A stretch of 64,000 bases of DNA from Xaviernesmea rhizosphaerae (GCF_001938945.1 NZ_MKIO01000018.1:85389-149388), one strand, 5' to 3'; positions 8,573-18,224 are shown, counted from the stretch's first letter. Made by a program: numbers and translations. The notes: generated by a model from the sequence alone, not told the origin.

Positions 8573-11227
8573 TCAGGCGGCCTTCCAGCTCTGCTCGCTG
8601 ACGAAAGCGGTCAGCGCCTCCTTCGACATCGGCCGGGCGAAGGCATAGCCCTGCAGCGCATGCGCGCCGAGGGCACGCAGAACGTCGGCATGGTTGCGGG
8701 TTTCCACGCCCTCTGCCACCACGTCGATGCCCAGCGCCCGGCCGATGTCGATGATCGAGGAAACCAGGCGCAGCTGCCGATTCGAGGAGAGGATCGGCAT
8801 GACCAGCTGGCGGTCGATTTTCAGCCGGTTCGGTGTGAGCTTGAGAAGGCTGGTGATCGAGGCGTAGCCGCTGCCGAAATCATCGATCTCGAGTTCGATG
8901 CCCATGGCGCGGATGCGTTTGATCGTCGCCATGATCCGGTTGTCCCAGTCGTCGAAAGAGATGGACTCCAGCAGTTCGAAGGACAGGCGACCGGCCGGCA
9001 GATCGAGCGCTTCCAGCCGTTCGGGCAGGCTTTCGTCCATCAGCCTGCTGTGGGAAAGATTGACCGAGAGCTTGGGGATCGACACGCCGCCGGCGTCCCA
9101 GCTGTGCAGGGCTTCCAGCCCGCAATCGAGAATGCTGTCGTCGATGCGCGAGACGACGCCGATCTCCTCCGCCGTTTCCAGGAAGGCCGCAGGTGCAAGC
9201 AATCCACGCGTGGGATGCTGCCAGCGCGCCAGCGCCTCCACCCCGACGATATCGAGCGAGACCGGCGAGAACTGCGGCTGGAAATAGGCAATGAACTCGC
9301 CGCGCTCCAGCCCGCGCAGGATTTCGTCGCCAACCTTCTTGGTGGTCAGCGCGGCGGCTTTGAGCGCCGGGGTGAAGAACCTGTAGCGTCCACGTCCATC
9401 GCGCTTGGCCTCGTAAAGGGCAATGTCGGCATTGACCAGGAGCTGCTCCGGCGTTTCCGCCTCCGCCTGGCGGGCGATGCCGATGCTGACGCCGATCCGG
9501 CATTCATGGCCATGATAGGGAAGCGGGGCATGAAAGGCGGCGATGATCTCCCTGGCCAGGGTTTCGCCCTGATCCGGCAGGCTGTTATTGGTGACGATGA
9601 CCACGAATTCGTCGCCGCCGATCCGGGCAATGAAATCGCCCGCGCGCATCTTCGAGCGGAGGATGTCTGCGGCATGCCGCAGCACCTGGTCGCCCGCGGC
9701 ATGGCCCAGCGTATCGTTGATGTCCTTGAAGCGGTCGAGATCGAGGTGAAAGATGCTGATCGCCAAGCTCTCGAGGCTTAGCGCGTTCAGCTTCTGGTCG
9801 AGATAGCGCCGGTTCGGCAGGCCGGTCAGCGGATCATGCAGCGCGTTGAACTCCATGCGGTGGCGCGCGGCTTCGATTTCGCGGCTGCGGGTCTCGGCCA
9901 GACGCCGCGCTTCCTCCAGGCTTTCGGTCTTGGCCACGTCGGCTGTAATGTCCCAGTTGACGCCCGCCACGCGCTGGATGCCCTTGGCGTCGGTATAGGG
10001 CGATCCGATCGAGCGGATATGCCTGACGCCCTTGTCCGGCACGATGATGCGGAATTGTATCTGATAGGGCTGCCGGGTACGCAGGGCCTCATGGACCCGT
10101 GCAGTCGTGTCCTCCCTGTCGAGCGGATGGAGACGACTGCGCCAAAGCGCTGCGCCGGGATCTTCATCCTCGTGGAACTCGTAGATCTCCTGCATCCGCC
10201 GGTCCATGAACACGACATCGCGTGCCAGGTCCCATTCCCAGGTGCCGGTTTCCGACACATCCAGCGCGATTCGCAGGCGGTGCGAGAGCGCGCTGAGCCT
10301 TTCTTCCTTCTGGGTCAGGATTGTGATGTGCTGCTGGCGCTCGTCCATCAGCCGGCCGAGCGTATAGACAGGGACCAGCAGCAGAAGCCCGGCGAAGGCG
10401 ATGGCCATCCGCACGGTCCATAGATTGGGCGGCGAGTGGGGCCAGCCGCCCGCCGGCGTTCCACTGATCACCCAATTGCCGCCGGGCAGGTCGATGGTCA
10501 GGCGCACGGGATTGCGCTGCAGCACCTCTGCTGCACCAAAGAAAACCGGCCCCTGCGCGCCCGTGCCATCCCGTCCGGACAGAGCAAGGTCGAGCTCGGA
10601 CTCCATCAGGCCCGCATCTCGGTAAAGCTGGTCGATTTTCAGCACGGCGGAAAGGATGCCCCAGAACCGGCCGCCGCTGGTGCCGTCCTCCACGCGGATG
10701 GGAAAGCGCGCACTCAGCCCATATCCGCCCTGGATCAGATTCATGGGCCCCGCCAGAATCATGCGGTTCTCGTCGCGGACGCGCAGTGCGGTCTCTCGCT
10801 GTTGGGGAATCAGCCGGTAGTCTTTTCCAAGCGCTTGCTCATTGCCGGCGCGGGGATAGACCTGGGCGATCACCATATCGGGGGCCAGGGCCAGATTGCG
10901 CAGGTAGGAGGATTGGCTTGCAATCTCCCTGGCCACGCGCGGAAAGTCCGCCTCTATCATGTCCGGCCTCGCCGCGATCAGCGCCGCCAGTCCGCGCACC
11001 AGCTGCACATCGTCGGTGATGCCGCGCTCGATTTTAGAGCGGATGGCCGTCAGACGCTCGGCCACCATCGCCCGCGAGCGGACCTCGTTGACGGAGGCAT
11101 TTTGCCGCTCTGCGAAGAAGGCGGCGGTAAGGATCACGGCGAGCGCGATGACGGCCGGAATATAGCTGGGGCGCAAAAGCCGTCTCAGCCACTCCGTTCG
11201 TCTGTTTCGAGATCTGGTGATCGTCAC
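8573..11227 (-). CDS. CHASE-PAS-GGDEF-EAL membrane c-di-GMP protein
   Basis: An 884-aa sensor predicted to make and/or degrade cyclic di-GMP. A helix at about 21-40 and another at about 272-291 flank a periplasmic CHASE-type ligand domain. A PAS domain (about 318-435) and a helical linker follow. The GGDEF domain has an intact GGDEF at 537-541 and an RAGD inhibitory site at 528-531, five residues upstream as expected. A C-terminal EAL domain contains GVEALARW, DDFGSGYAS and VAEGVET, so the catalytic residues appear intact. Both activities look possible; which dominates cannot be read from sequence. The gene is monocistronic with a 390-bp upstream gap. Confidence 0.92.
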   Translation of the reverse strand: MTITRSRNRRTEWLRRLLRPSYIPAVIALAVILTAAFFAERQNASVNEVRSRAMVAERLTAIRSKIERGITDDVQLVRGLAALIAARPDMIEADFPRVAREIASQSSYLRNLALAPDMVIAQVYPRAGNEQALGKDYRLIPQQRETALRVRDENRMILAGPMNLIQGGYGLSARFPIRVEDGTSGGRFWGILSAVLKIDQLYRDAGLMESELDLALSGRDGTGAQGPVFFGAAEVLQRNPVRLTIDLPGGNWVISGTPAGGWPHSPPNLWTVRMAIAFAGLLLLVPVYTLGRLMDERQQHITILTQKEERLSALSHRLRIALDVSETGTWEWDLARDVVFMDRRMQEIYEFHEDEDPGAALWRSRLHPLDREDTTARVHEALRTRQPYQIQFRIIVPDKGVRHIRSIGSPYTDAKGIQRVAGVNWDITADVAKTESLEEARRLAETRSREIEAARHRMEFNALHDPLTGLPNRRYLDQKLNALSLESLAISIFHLDLDRFKDINDTLGHAAGDQVLRHAADILRSKMRAGDFIARIGGDEFVVIVTNNSLPDQGETLAREIIAAFHAPLPYHGHECRIGVSIGIARQAEAETPEQLLVNADIALYEAKRDGRGRYRFFTPALKAAALTTKKVGDEILRGLERGEFIAYFQPQFSPVSLDIVGVEALARWQHPTRGLLAPAAFLETAEEIGVVSRIDDSILDCGLEALHSWDAGGVSIPKLSVNLSHSRLMDESLPERLEALDLPAGRLSFELLESISFDDWDNRIMATIKRIRAMGIELEIDDFGSGYASITSLLKLTPNRLKIDRQLVMPILSSNRQLRLVSSIIDIGRALGIDVVAEGVETRNHADVLRALGAHALQGYAFARPMSKEALTAFVSEQSWKAA

Positions 11228-11618
11228 GCGTCGTCAATCCCTGGATCATGATGATCTCGGACCTGTTCGGTCTGTCATCCGAACCGTGATCCTGATCAGA
11301 AGAGGAGAGCGGGATGACAGGTGAAAACCACGCACAGTTCTTGCCATCCCAGCCCTGGATGTCCAGGCGATGGTGGCGATTGCGTGTTAACATACTCTGC
11401 TCGCACGAGCGAAAAGGCGATGTGCTTGCTGGTTTGCCTGCTAAAAGCTTTCCCGGTTCGGTCTGATGCCGTTGGCTTCCGGAGTGATTTGTAGACCGGC
11501 AGGCTTGCGCATGGATGAGCTTGTGCGCGCTTTTTCGCCTACAGAAGCAGCGCCCTTACCGATTGCGCGCATGACCTCATCTGTGGACGAGGAGGAGAGG
11601 CCGCGGATCGTCCGTATT
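11228..11618. other. Non-coding gap of about 390 bp
   Basis: This lies between the start of the c-di-GMP gene and the stop of the DNA ligase gene, both on the minus strand. It should hold the promoter of the former. Short open frames exist on both strands, but they have low-complexity serine- or arginine-rich products and no ribosome sites. I see no RNA gene and no strong hairpin. Confidence 0.5.
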
Positions 11619-13256
11619 TCAGCCGTCGATATCGTCGTGCGCACCTGCGGGGATCATGGCGAGCAGCGTTTCCAGACGGTCGGCGTCGCGCGGCAGCTTG
11701 TCGGCCCGCAGCCTGGCGATGCGGGGAAAGCGCATGGCGACGCCTGACTTGTGCCGGCTGGAGCGATTGATGCCTTCAAAGGCGATTTCCAGGACGAAGC
11801 CATGGTCCGGCGTGGCCTTGACCGAGCGGACCGGGCCGAAGCGCTCGATCGTGTTGTTGCGCACGTAGCGGTCGAGGATCTCCAGCTCCGCATCGGTAAA
11901 GCCGAAATAGGCCTTGCCCACCGGCACCAGCATGTCCTTGCCCTCGCTTGTCGTCCACACGCCGAAGGTAAAGTCGGAATAATAGCTGGAGCGCTTGCCG
12001 TGTCCGCGCTGGGCATACATCAGCACCGCATCGACATTAAAGGGCTCGCGCTTCCACTTGAACCACGGGCCCTTGGCCCTCCCGGCAAGATAGGGCGAAT
12101 CCCAGCGCTTGAGCATGATGCCTTCGATGACGGGATCGGGCGGTGCGGTGCGCAGCCGGTCGATCTCCTCCCAGCTTGCGAAGGGAACCAGCGGCGACAG
12201 GTCGAAATGCGTGGGCGAGGCTTCCTCGATCAGGCCGGCGAGTGCTGTGCGCCGCTCGGAAAAGGGCAGGGCGCGCAGGTCGCCTTCGCGCGAGAACAGG
12301 AGATCGTAGCCGCGCACGAAGGCGGGATAGTCCTCGATGGTCTTGTGCGTCACTGTCTTGCGGTTCAGCCGCTGCTGCAGGTCGGAGAAGGTGCGGGTGG
12401 CGCGGTTGGTGCGGGCCGTGCCGCCGACCAGCAGCTCTCCGTCGATGATGCCTTCAAAATTCACCGCCTCGAGAATGTCTGGGAAGGCGGCGGAGATGTC
12501 GTCGCCGCTGCGCGAATAGAGCCGGCGCGTGCCGTCGAGATTGGCGAGCTGGACGCGGATGCCGTCCCACTTCCATTCGGCGGCATAGTCCTTCGGGTCG
12601 AGATTGGTGAGATCCCCCTCGGCGACGGGCGTTGCCAGCATGACCGCATGGAAGACGGCCGGCATGGACAGGGCCGGCCGCTCCGAATGGCCCTCCAGCC
12701 AGGCGAAGAGCGAGAGATAGGGCGGGGAGAGCCCGTGCCAGAGCGTTTCGATTTCGCCGGCCTCCACGCCGCCCATCTCCGCCAGCGCCTGCTTTACCAG
12801 CCGGGCGGAGACGCCAATGCGCATCGAGCCCGTGATCAACTTGAGGAAGGCATAGCGTGCGGAACCGTCGAGGCGGTCGAGAAGATCGCGCACGAGGCCG
12901 CGCACATCGGCCCGTCCGGCGCTTTGCAGGCGATGGATGACGGCGCCGAGCGACAGGTCCGCGACCTGCGCATCCTCAGGCTCCACCGCTTCCCAGACCA
13001 GCGAGATGGTCTCGGCGAGGTCGCCGACATAATCATAGGAGTACTGGAAGAGGATGGGATCCATCCGCTCCAGCATCAGCTGGCGCAAGAGTGCCGGCTT
13101 GACGGCGGCGATGTCAAGCGTGCCGGCGATCGCCGCCAGCGCATAGCCACGGTCCGGATCGGGTGTCGTGCGGAAATAATCCGCCATCAGCCGGATCTTG
13201 GCATTGCGCTGTGGGGTGAGCACCAGCCGGTCGAGCAGTTCGGCAAAGGCCTGCAT
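11619..13256 (-). CDS. ATP-dependent DNA ligase (ligase-associated exonuclease type)
   Basis: A 545-aa ATP-dependent DNA ligase of the bacterial LigC-like group found beside a metallo-beta-lactamase exonuclease. It has an N-terminal DNA-binding domain (about 1-190). The adenylation domain has motif I EWKWDGIRVQL with nucleophile Lys229, YSRSGDDIS as motif Ia/II, GIIDGELLVG as motif III and GIMLKRWDSPY. The C-terminal OB domain contains FKWKREP (motif V). Such ligases are thought to act in DNA damage repair alongside the essential NAD-dependent ligase. It follows the exonuclease gene by 3 bp in an operon. The Lhr-type helicase and PdeM phosphoesterase that often complete this cassette are not in the window. 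Confidence 0.93.
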   Translation of the reverse strand: MQAFAELLDRLVLTPQRNAKIRLMADYFRTTPDPDRGYALAAIAGTLDIAAVKPALLRQLMLERMDPILFQYSYDYVGDLAETISLVWEAVEPEDAQVADLSLGAVIHRLQSAGRADVRGLVRDLLDRLDGSARYAFLKLITGSMRIGVSARLVKQALAEMGGVEAGEIETLWHGLSPPYLSLFAWLEGHSERPALSMPAVFHAVMLATPVAEGDLTNLDPKDYAAEWKWDGIRVQLANLDGTRRLYSRSGDDISAAFPDILEAVNFEGIIDGELLVGGTARTNRATRTFSDLQQRLNRKTVTHKTIEDYPAFVRGYDLLFSREGDLRALPFSERRTALAGLIEEASPTHFDLSPLVPFASWEEIDRLRTAPPDPVIEGIMLKRWDSPYLAGRAKGPWFKWKREPFNVDAVLMYAQRGHGKRSSYYSDFTFGVWTTSEGKDMLVPVGKAYFGFTDAELEILDRYVRNNTIERFGPVRSVKATPDHGFVLEIAFEGINRSSRHKSGVAMRFPRIARLRADKLPRDADRLETLLAMIPAGAHDDIDG

Positions 13257-13259
13257 GGC

Positions 13260-14270
13260 TCACTCCCCCTCGTCGTCATAGCCGACGAGGTGCAGCGGCC
13301 GGGCGGCGATGCCCTGCAGCTCGCACCAGCGCACCAGCGCCTCTTCCCGCCCATGCGTGACCCAGACCTCGCCGGGGCGCAGCTCGGCGATGGTCGCGGT
13401 CAGTTCCGCCCAGTCGCAATGGTCCGAGATGACGATCGGCAGCTCGACGCCGCGCTGGCGGGCGCGCTGGCGCACCAGCATCCAGCCGGAGGCGAAGACG
13501 GCCATGGGATCGGGAAAGCGCCGCGCCCATTTGTCGGCAAAGGCCGAGGGCGGGCCGATGATCACCCGCCCGGCAAAGGCGCTCTTGTCGCGGCCGGTGA
13601 TGGTCGCCGGCTCCAAAGCGCCGAGATCGATGCCCTGCGCCTGGTAATAGTCGCAAAGTTTCGTAAGCGCCCCGTGAATGAAGATCGGCGCGTTATAGCC
13701 GGCCTCGCGCAGCAGTATGATCACACGCTGCGCCTTTCCCAATGCATAAGCGCCGACCAGATGGGCCCGCTCGGGAAACTGGCGCAGCGAGGTCAGAAGC
13801 TTGCCAATCTCCCCGGCATCGTCGGGATGATGGAAGACCGGCAGGCCGAAGGTGGCTTCGGTGATGAAGACATCGCAGGGCACCGGCTCGAAGGGCAGGC
13901 AGGTCGCGTCGCGCCGGCGCTTGTAATCGCCTGAAACGACGATGCGCAGGCCCTCCGCCTCCACGGCGATCTGCGCCGAGCCGAGCACGTGGCCTGCCGG
14001 GTGAAAATGCACGGTGACGTCGCCGATGCGCATAGCCTTGCCGAGCGGCGCTTCCTCCGGCGTCTGGCAGAAGGCCTCGCCATAGCGGACCGCCATGATG
14101 TCGAGCGTCTGGCGGGTGGCGAGCACCGCGCCATGGCCGGCGCGGGCATGGTCGGCATGGCCATGGGTGATCAGCGCCCGCTCCACCGGCTGGACCGGGT
14201 CGATGTAGAACCCGCCTCTTTCGCAATAAAGGCCCTTGGGCGTGGGGTAGAGCAGATGATCGGCTTTCAT
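13260..14270 (-). CDS. Ligase-associated DNA exonuclease (metallo-beta-lactamase/beta-CASP)
   Basis: A 336-aa member of the beta-CASP metallo-beta-lactamase family related to SNM1/Pso2 and mRNA 3'-processing nucleases, in the bacterial group encoded next to ATP-dependent DNA ligases. The metal site motif is HGHADHA (His36, His38, Asp40, His41). Further metal ligands lie in HFHPAGHVLGSAQI and VVSGDYK, with SDHCDW near the C-terminus. The predicted role is trimming DNA ends before ligation. It is first in a two-gene operon with the ligase. The ribosome site is weak. Confidence 0.92.
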   Translation of the reverse strand: MKADHLLYPTPKGLYCERGGFYIDPVQPVERALITHGHADHARAGHGAVLATRQTLDIMAVRYGEAFCQTPEEAPLGKAMRIGDVTVHFHPAGHVLGSAQIAVEAEGLRIVVSGDYKRRRDATCLPFEPVPCDVFITEATFGLPVFHHPDDAGEIGKLLTSLRQFPERAHLVGAYALGKAQRVIILLREAGYNAPIFIHGALTKLCDYYQAQGIDLGALEPATITGRDKSAFAGRVIIGPPSAFADKWARRFPDPMAVFASGWMLVRQRARQRGVELPIVISDHCDWAELTATIAELRPGEVWVTHGREEALVRWCELQGIAARPLHLVGYDDEGE

Positions 14271-14285
14271 GCCGTCAGAAGATAG

Positions 14286-14318
14286 CCGCGCGCCGCTCCG
14301 AAGAAAGCCGGCGCGCGG
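14286..14318 (-). terminator. GC-rich hairpin after the nucleoside hydrolase gene
   Basis: A perfect 10-bp stem (CCGCGCGCCG/CGGCGCGCGG) lies between the nucleoside hydrolase stop and the exonuclease start. The T-rich tail (ATTTTT) is on the plus-strand side, whereas the gene it would serve is on the minus strand. It may therefore be an imperfect terminator or only a structural element. Confidence 0.4.
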
Positions 14319-14330
14319 ATTTTTATCGGC

Positions 14331-15311
14331 TCAGGCTCCGGTCTTGCCCCCGGTGTTTGCCCCCGTATTCGCCAAAGTGTCGGCGATCAGCTTGAGCACG
14401 GCGGGTGCGTCGACCTCCATGCAGGCCGCCTGCGAGGGCAGGCCGTCCCAGACGCTGGGGCCGCAGCCGAGATCGTCCGGCTTCTGGATCGTCTGGCCAT
14501 CGGCGATGCCGCCGCAGACGACGCGCATCGAGCCCTTGCGGATGGTGAAAAGCTCAGGCGCGACGAGATAGACGCAGGCGCAGCTGTCATGCACCAGCAT
14601 GCCATCCGGCACGCGGGTCTCGTAGAAATCGATGTAGAATTGCGAGATATCGGAAAGCAGCTTCGTGCGCGCGCCGCCCCGCTCGACAATGGCCGCGAGA
14701 TCGGCACGGGTCATCACGGTCTTGGTGGTGACATCGAGGCCGACCACGGTCAGCGGCCAGGCGGCGGTGAAGACCTGGTCGGCCGCCTCGGGATCGCCAT
14801 GGATATTGGCCTCGGCCGCCGGATTGACATTGCCATTGGTGTCGAAGGCGCCGCCCATGATGATGACGCCCTTGACCAGGCCGACGATCTCGGGGTCTTC
14901 CTTCAGCGCGCGGGCGAGATTGGTCATGCGACCGACGGCGATCAGCGTCACCTCACCCGGATAGGCGCGCACCGTATCGATGATGAAGCGGTGGGCGGGA
15001 CGGGGATCGATGGGCAGGTCGATCGTTTCGGGCACGCCGATATTGCCGAGCCCGTCCTCGCCGTGAACGAAGGTCGGCCAGTCGGCATGGGCGCGGGCCG
15101 GGTCGATGGTCTCGGGAATGCCCTTTGCCACCGGCGCCTCGATCTGCCATTCGCGCTTGAGAAACAGCGCGTTGCGCGTCGTCGTCTCCACCGAGGCATT
15201 GCCGAAAACGGTGGTGATGCCGACGAGGTGGATCTCGGCGTGCTGGTGCAGGAACAGGAGCGCCATGGCGTCGTCGACGCCGGGATCCGTATCGAAAATG
15301 ACCTTATGCAT
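14331..15311 (-). CDS. Inosine-uridine preferring nucleoside hydrolase family protein
   Basis: A 326-aa cytosolic enzyme of the IU-nucleoside hydrolase family, which cleaves ribonucleosides to ribose and base for purine/pyrimidine salvage. The N-terminal calcium-binding signature FDTDPGVDDA is intact (Asp7, Asp9, Asp13, Asp14). The central NPAAEANIHGDPEAA and the later HDSCACVYL, carrying a metal-ligand aspartate, are also family marks. An AGAGGACT ribosome site precedes the ATG. It lies 26 bp after the dadA-like gene on the same strand, so they may be co-transcribed. The precise substrate is not predictable. Confidence 0.9.
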   Translation of the reverse strand: MHKVIFDTDPGVDDAMALLFLHQHAEIHLVGITTVFGNASVETTTRNALFLKREWQIEAPVAKGIPETIDPARAHADWPTFVHGEDGLGNIGVPETIDLPIDPRPAHRFIIDTVRAYPGEVTLIAVGRMTNLARALKEDPEIVGLVKGVIIMGGAFDTNGNVNPAAEANIHGDPEAADQVFTAAWPLTVVGLDVTTKTVMTRADLAAIVERGGARTKLLSDISQFYIDFYETRVPDGMLVHDSCACVYLVAPELFTIRKGSMRVVCGGIADGQTIQKPDDLGCGPSVWDGLPSQAACMEVDAPAVLKLIADTLANTGANTGGKTGA

Positions 15312-15337
15312 GAAGCAGTCCTCTGACAGGCGATGGT

Positions 15338-16570
15338 TTACTGAAAACGGCTGATCGAGAAGGGCGCCAGCTCCGGCAGGCTGCGGCCCTCAAGGAGATC
15401 GGCGATGTGGCGGCCGGTGATGGCCGAGAGCGTCAGGCCGAGATGGCCATGACCGAAGGCGAAGGCGATGCGCGGATCCTGCGGCGAGAGGCCGATAACG
15501 GGCACACTGTCGGGCGTGGAGGGGCGCCGGCCCATCCATTCCACGCCGCCCGCCTCCGGCAGCGCGGGCACGTAGCGGCGCATCCGGGTGCGCATGGCCT
15601 GCGCGCGGGCGAAATTGGCGGGCGCCTCCGGCTTGGCAAGCTCCACCGCGCCGCCGACCCTGAGTGCGCCATCGAGCGGCGTGGCAACGAAGCCGTGCTC
15701 GGAGAAGAAGACCGGCATGGGAAGCGTCACGGCCGGATCGGTCCAGGTGGTGTTGTAGCCGCGCTCGGTCTCCAACGCCACGCGCAGGCCGAGGCCCCGC
15801 ACCAGCTCGCGCGACCAGACGCCGGCGGCGACCGCCACCTTGTCGAAGGCGTGATCGCCGGCCCGGCTGCGCAAGCTGACGCCCGAGGCGGTCGGCACCA
15901 CGGCGGTGACCGCCTGATCGACCAGCGTTCCCCGCGCACGAATGACCTCGCGCAGGCGGTCCAGAAAGGTCTGCGGATGGTTCAGCGTGTGATAGCCACC
16001 GGAAAAGACCGCGCCAGCGAGATGGCCTTCCAGCGCCGGGACACGGGCGCGCGTTGCGGCCGCGTCCAGCCGCTCTACCTCGAAGCCGAGGATGCGGGCG
16101 GCCTGCCGGTCATGGGCATAGCCCTTGTCCAGCGCCGTCTGGCTGTCATAGACATGCAGCGCGCCGGTGTGGCGGATATGGCCGCTCAGGCCGAGCTGTT
16201 CGCCCAGCGCCGCATGCTCGGACAGCGCCTCGCGCATCAGCACGGTCAGCGCCTGGCGCGAGGCCTCGACCTGGGAGGGGCGGGCGGCGGCCAGAAGCGC
16301 CAGCAGCCAGGGGGTGAGTGCGGGCAGGTCCTGCCAGCGCAGCGTCAGCGGCCCCAGCGGGTCCATCAGCCATTTCGGCGCGGAAAAAACCATGTCCGGC
16401 CGGGCGATCGGGTCGATCTCGGGAATGGCCAGGATGCTGGCATTGCCGACGGAGGCCGGCAGGCTCTCGCCATCCTTTTCAAACACCGTGACATCGTGCC
16501 CGCGCTCGATGAGCTGGACCGCCATGGCCGCGCCAATGACCCCCGCGCCCGCAATTCCGATCCGCGCCAT
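15338..16570 (-). CDS. FAD-dependent D-amino acid dehydrogenase-like oxidoreductase
   Basis: A 410-aa flavoprotein of the DadA/glycine oxidase superfamily. The N-terminus MARIGIAGAGVIGAAMA is a Rossmann GxGxxG FAD site, followed by the acidic VFEKDG that binds the ribose. The C-terminal FAD motif includes GHGHLGLTLS, and MGRRPSTPDSVPVIG is shared by DadA-type enzymes. It probably oxidises a D-amino acid or similar amine and passes electrons to the respiratory chain. The start is set by the dinucleotide fold, with an AGGGG site about 10 nt upstream. No alanine racemase lies beside it, so the substrate is open. Confidence 0.85.
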   Translation of the reverse strand: MARIGIAGAGVIGAAMAVQLIERGHDVTVFEKDGESLPASVGNASILAIPEIDPIARPDMVFSAPKWLMDPLGPLTLRWQDLPALTPWLLALLAAARPSQVEASRQALTVLMREALSEHAALGEQLGLSGHIRHTGALHVYDSQTALDKGYAHDRQAARILGFEVERLDAAATRARVPALEGHLAGAVFSGGYHTLNHPQTFLDRLREVIRARGTLVDQAVTAVVPTASGVSLRSRAGDHAFDKVAVAAGVWSRELVRGLGLRVALETERGYNTTWTDPAVTLPMPVFFSEHGFVATPLDGALRVGGAVELAKPEAPANFARAQAMRTRMRRYVPALPEAGGVEWMGRRPSTPDSVPVIGLSPQDPRIAFAFGHGHLGLTLSAITGRHIADLLEGRSLPELAPFSISRFQ

Positions 16571-16763
16571 GGCCACGATCCCCTGCTTGTTCCCGATCGT
16601 CCGGTCATGCCCCGTCCCCTTTGGGGGATCAAGAGGCCGTGTCGTTAAAACCCGCCGACGGTTCTCCGCCCGGTCGTTTAGAGTTCCGAAACATGGCATC
16701 GCTTAAGCTTGCGCCACCATCTGGTTGTGCGTTTGTGGTGAAGTCGAAGGTGAGGCCGGCGAC

Positions 16764-18224
16764 GTGAAGGGTATATCGTTCAAGATTCGCCTGTCGAGGA
16801 AGGTCTTCATCCTCTCGCTGGTCGGCGTCGTCGTGCTCTCGAGCGCAGGCGCGGGCGCCGCCTTCTATTTCGGCCGGTCCGGTGACGGGATTGACGAGGA
16901 GGCCAAGACCGCCGCCATTTCCGGGCTCGACTGCTCGATCCTGGAGGTGGTCAAGATCCACCGCAACGGCCAGCGCTTTCTGCGCAAATATGTCACCGTC
17001 AACAAGGGCAACGGGCAGGAGCGGGTGCGCACCGCCTTGCGCGTCGCGGGCCTCATGGCCAAGCAGGAAAAGGCCGATCTCTACCAGGTCGTGATCCTGA
17101 GCGATGCGGGGCCGCAGAAGCGCGCCGACTGGCGCGGCACGGCCATCGGCGCCGAGGCGCTATTTGCGCCCGATCCGACGCGGGTGGCCGACATGCCGCA
17201 GCCGATCGTCGCCAGCTATCGTGACGGCGATGTCAACGAGGCCGGTCGCTTCTCCGGGGACGAGAAGGCGCTGTCCTTCGACGATATTCGCGGCATCATG
17301 ACGACCATGGCCGATCCGAAGGACTGCATCGATCCCAAGGCCATCGCTGCGGCGGCCGCCGCAGCCGAGGCCGCGGCAGCGGCGGCCGCGCATGGCGGCG
17401 GGCATGGTGCGGCCAAGCCGGAAGGCGGCGGGCATGGGGACAGCAGCGGCCATGGCGAGGCTGCCGCAGGCGAACACGGCGCACCGGCCGAGGGCGGGCA
17501 TGGCGAAAGCGGCCATGGTGAAAGCGCAAAGGGTGAAGCCGTGACCGAAGGCGGCCATGGCGATGGCGCCAAGGACGGCGAAGGTCATGGCGGCTCTCCC
17601 ACGGCCAGTGCGGAAAGCGGCGGCTGGTTCTCCTCGATCACCGGCATGATCTTCGGCTCGAAGAGCGCCGATCCGGCCAAGGCCGAGGAACACGCGGCCG
17701 CCGAGGGCGAAGCCAAATCGTCCGGCGGCCTTCTGGACAAGGTGACCGGCCTGTTCGGCATGGGCTCGTCCTCCACCCCTGAACCGGCGGCGCCCGCTCA
17801 CGACGCGCCCGCAGGCCATGATGCGCCCGCCGGCCATGAGGCGGCAAACGGCCACGACGCGGCACCCGAGCACGCCGGCGCTCCGCAGGCCGCGAATGCA
17901 GCCACGCATGACGCACCGCCCGATCAGGAGGCCAAGGCCGCGCCTGCGGGGGCTCCCGAGGATGCAGCCCATCACGGCGACGGCGCTGTGCCTGCGGTCC
18001 ACGCGCCTGAAGCGCCTGCCGCTGCGGATCCTGCGCCCGCCGCGCATGAGGCTGGCGCAGCACATGAGGCTGGCGCGGCACCGGCCCCGGAAGCATCCGG
18101 GCCGTCCCATGAAATCACCGGCGATTCCGGCTCTGGCGCGGCGGCAAAGCCGGCCGACGAGGCTGCCCACCGCAACTCGCCCGGCGCGGACGCCACGGCC
18201 GACAGCGGTGTGACGGGACACTAG
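16764..18224 (+). CDS. Membrane-anchored His/Gly/Ala-rich protein of unknown function
   Basis: A 486-aa protein I do not recognise as a named family. I chose the GTG at 16764 because AAGGTGAGG lies 8 nt upstream. The N-terminus has one membrane helix (about residues 14-36). A compact, conserved-looking domain follows (about 45-190) with Cys57 and Cys188, which could pair if the domain is periplasmic. The rest is low complexity: an alanine run (193-209), then many HGGGHG/GHGES units, then PAGHDAPAGH and APEAPAAADPA repeats. Two short hydrophobic islands interrupt it (GWFSSITGMIFGS and GLLDKVTGLFGMG). The histidine repeats suggest metal binding, but this is inference. It is divergent from the dadA-like gene and convergent with lysS. 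Confidence 0.75.
   Translation: MKGISFKIRLSRKVFILSLVGVVVLSSAGAGAAFYFGRSGDGIDEEAKTAAISGLDCSILEVVKIHRNGQRFLRKYVTVNKGNGQERVRTALRVAGLMAKQEKADLYQVVILSDAGPQKRADWRGTAIGAEALFAPDPTRVADMPQPIVASYRDGDVNEAGRFSGDEKALSFDDIRGIMTTMADPKDCIDPKAIAAAAAAAEAAAAAAAHGGGHGAAKPEGGGHGDSSGHGEAAAGEHGAPAEGGHGESGHGESAKGEAVTEGGHGDGAKDGEGHGGSPTASAESGGWFSSITGMIFGSKSADPAKAEEHAAAEGEAKSSGGLLDKVTGLFGMGSSSTPEPAAPAHDAPAGHDAPAGHEAANGHDAAPEHAGAPQAANAATHDAPPDQEAKAAPAGAPEDAAHHGDGAVPAVHAPEAPAAADPAPAAHEAGAAHEAGAAPAPEASGPSHEITGDSGSGAAAKPADEAAHRNSPGADATADSGVTGH

Noticed and set aside
11441..11747. Short open frames on both strands before the DNA ligase stop
   Set aside because: They have Ser-rich or Arg-rich low-complexity products, no ribosome site, and overlap with the ligase 3' end.
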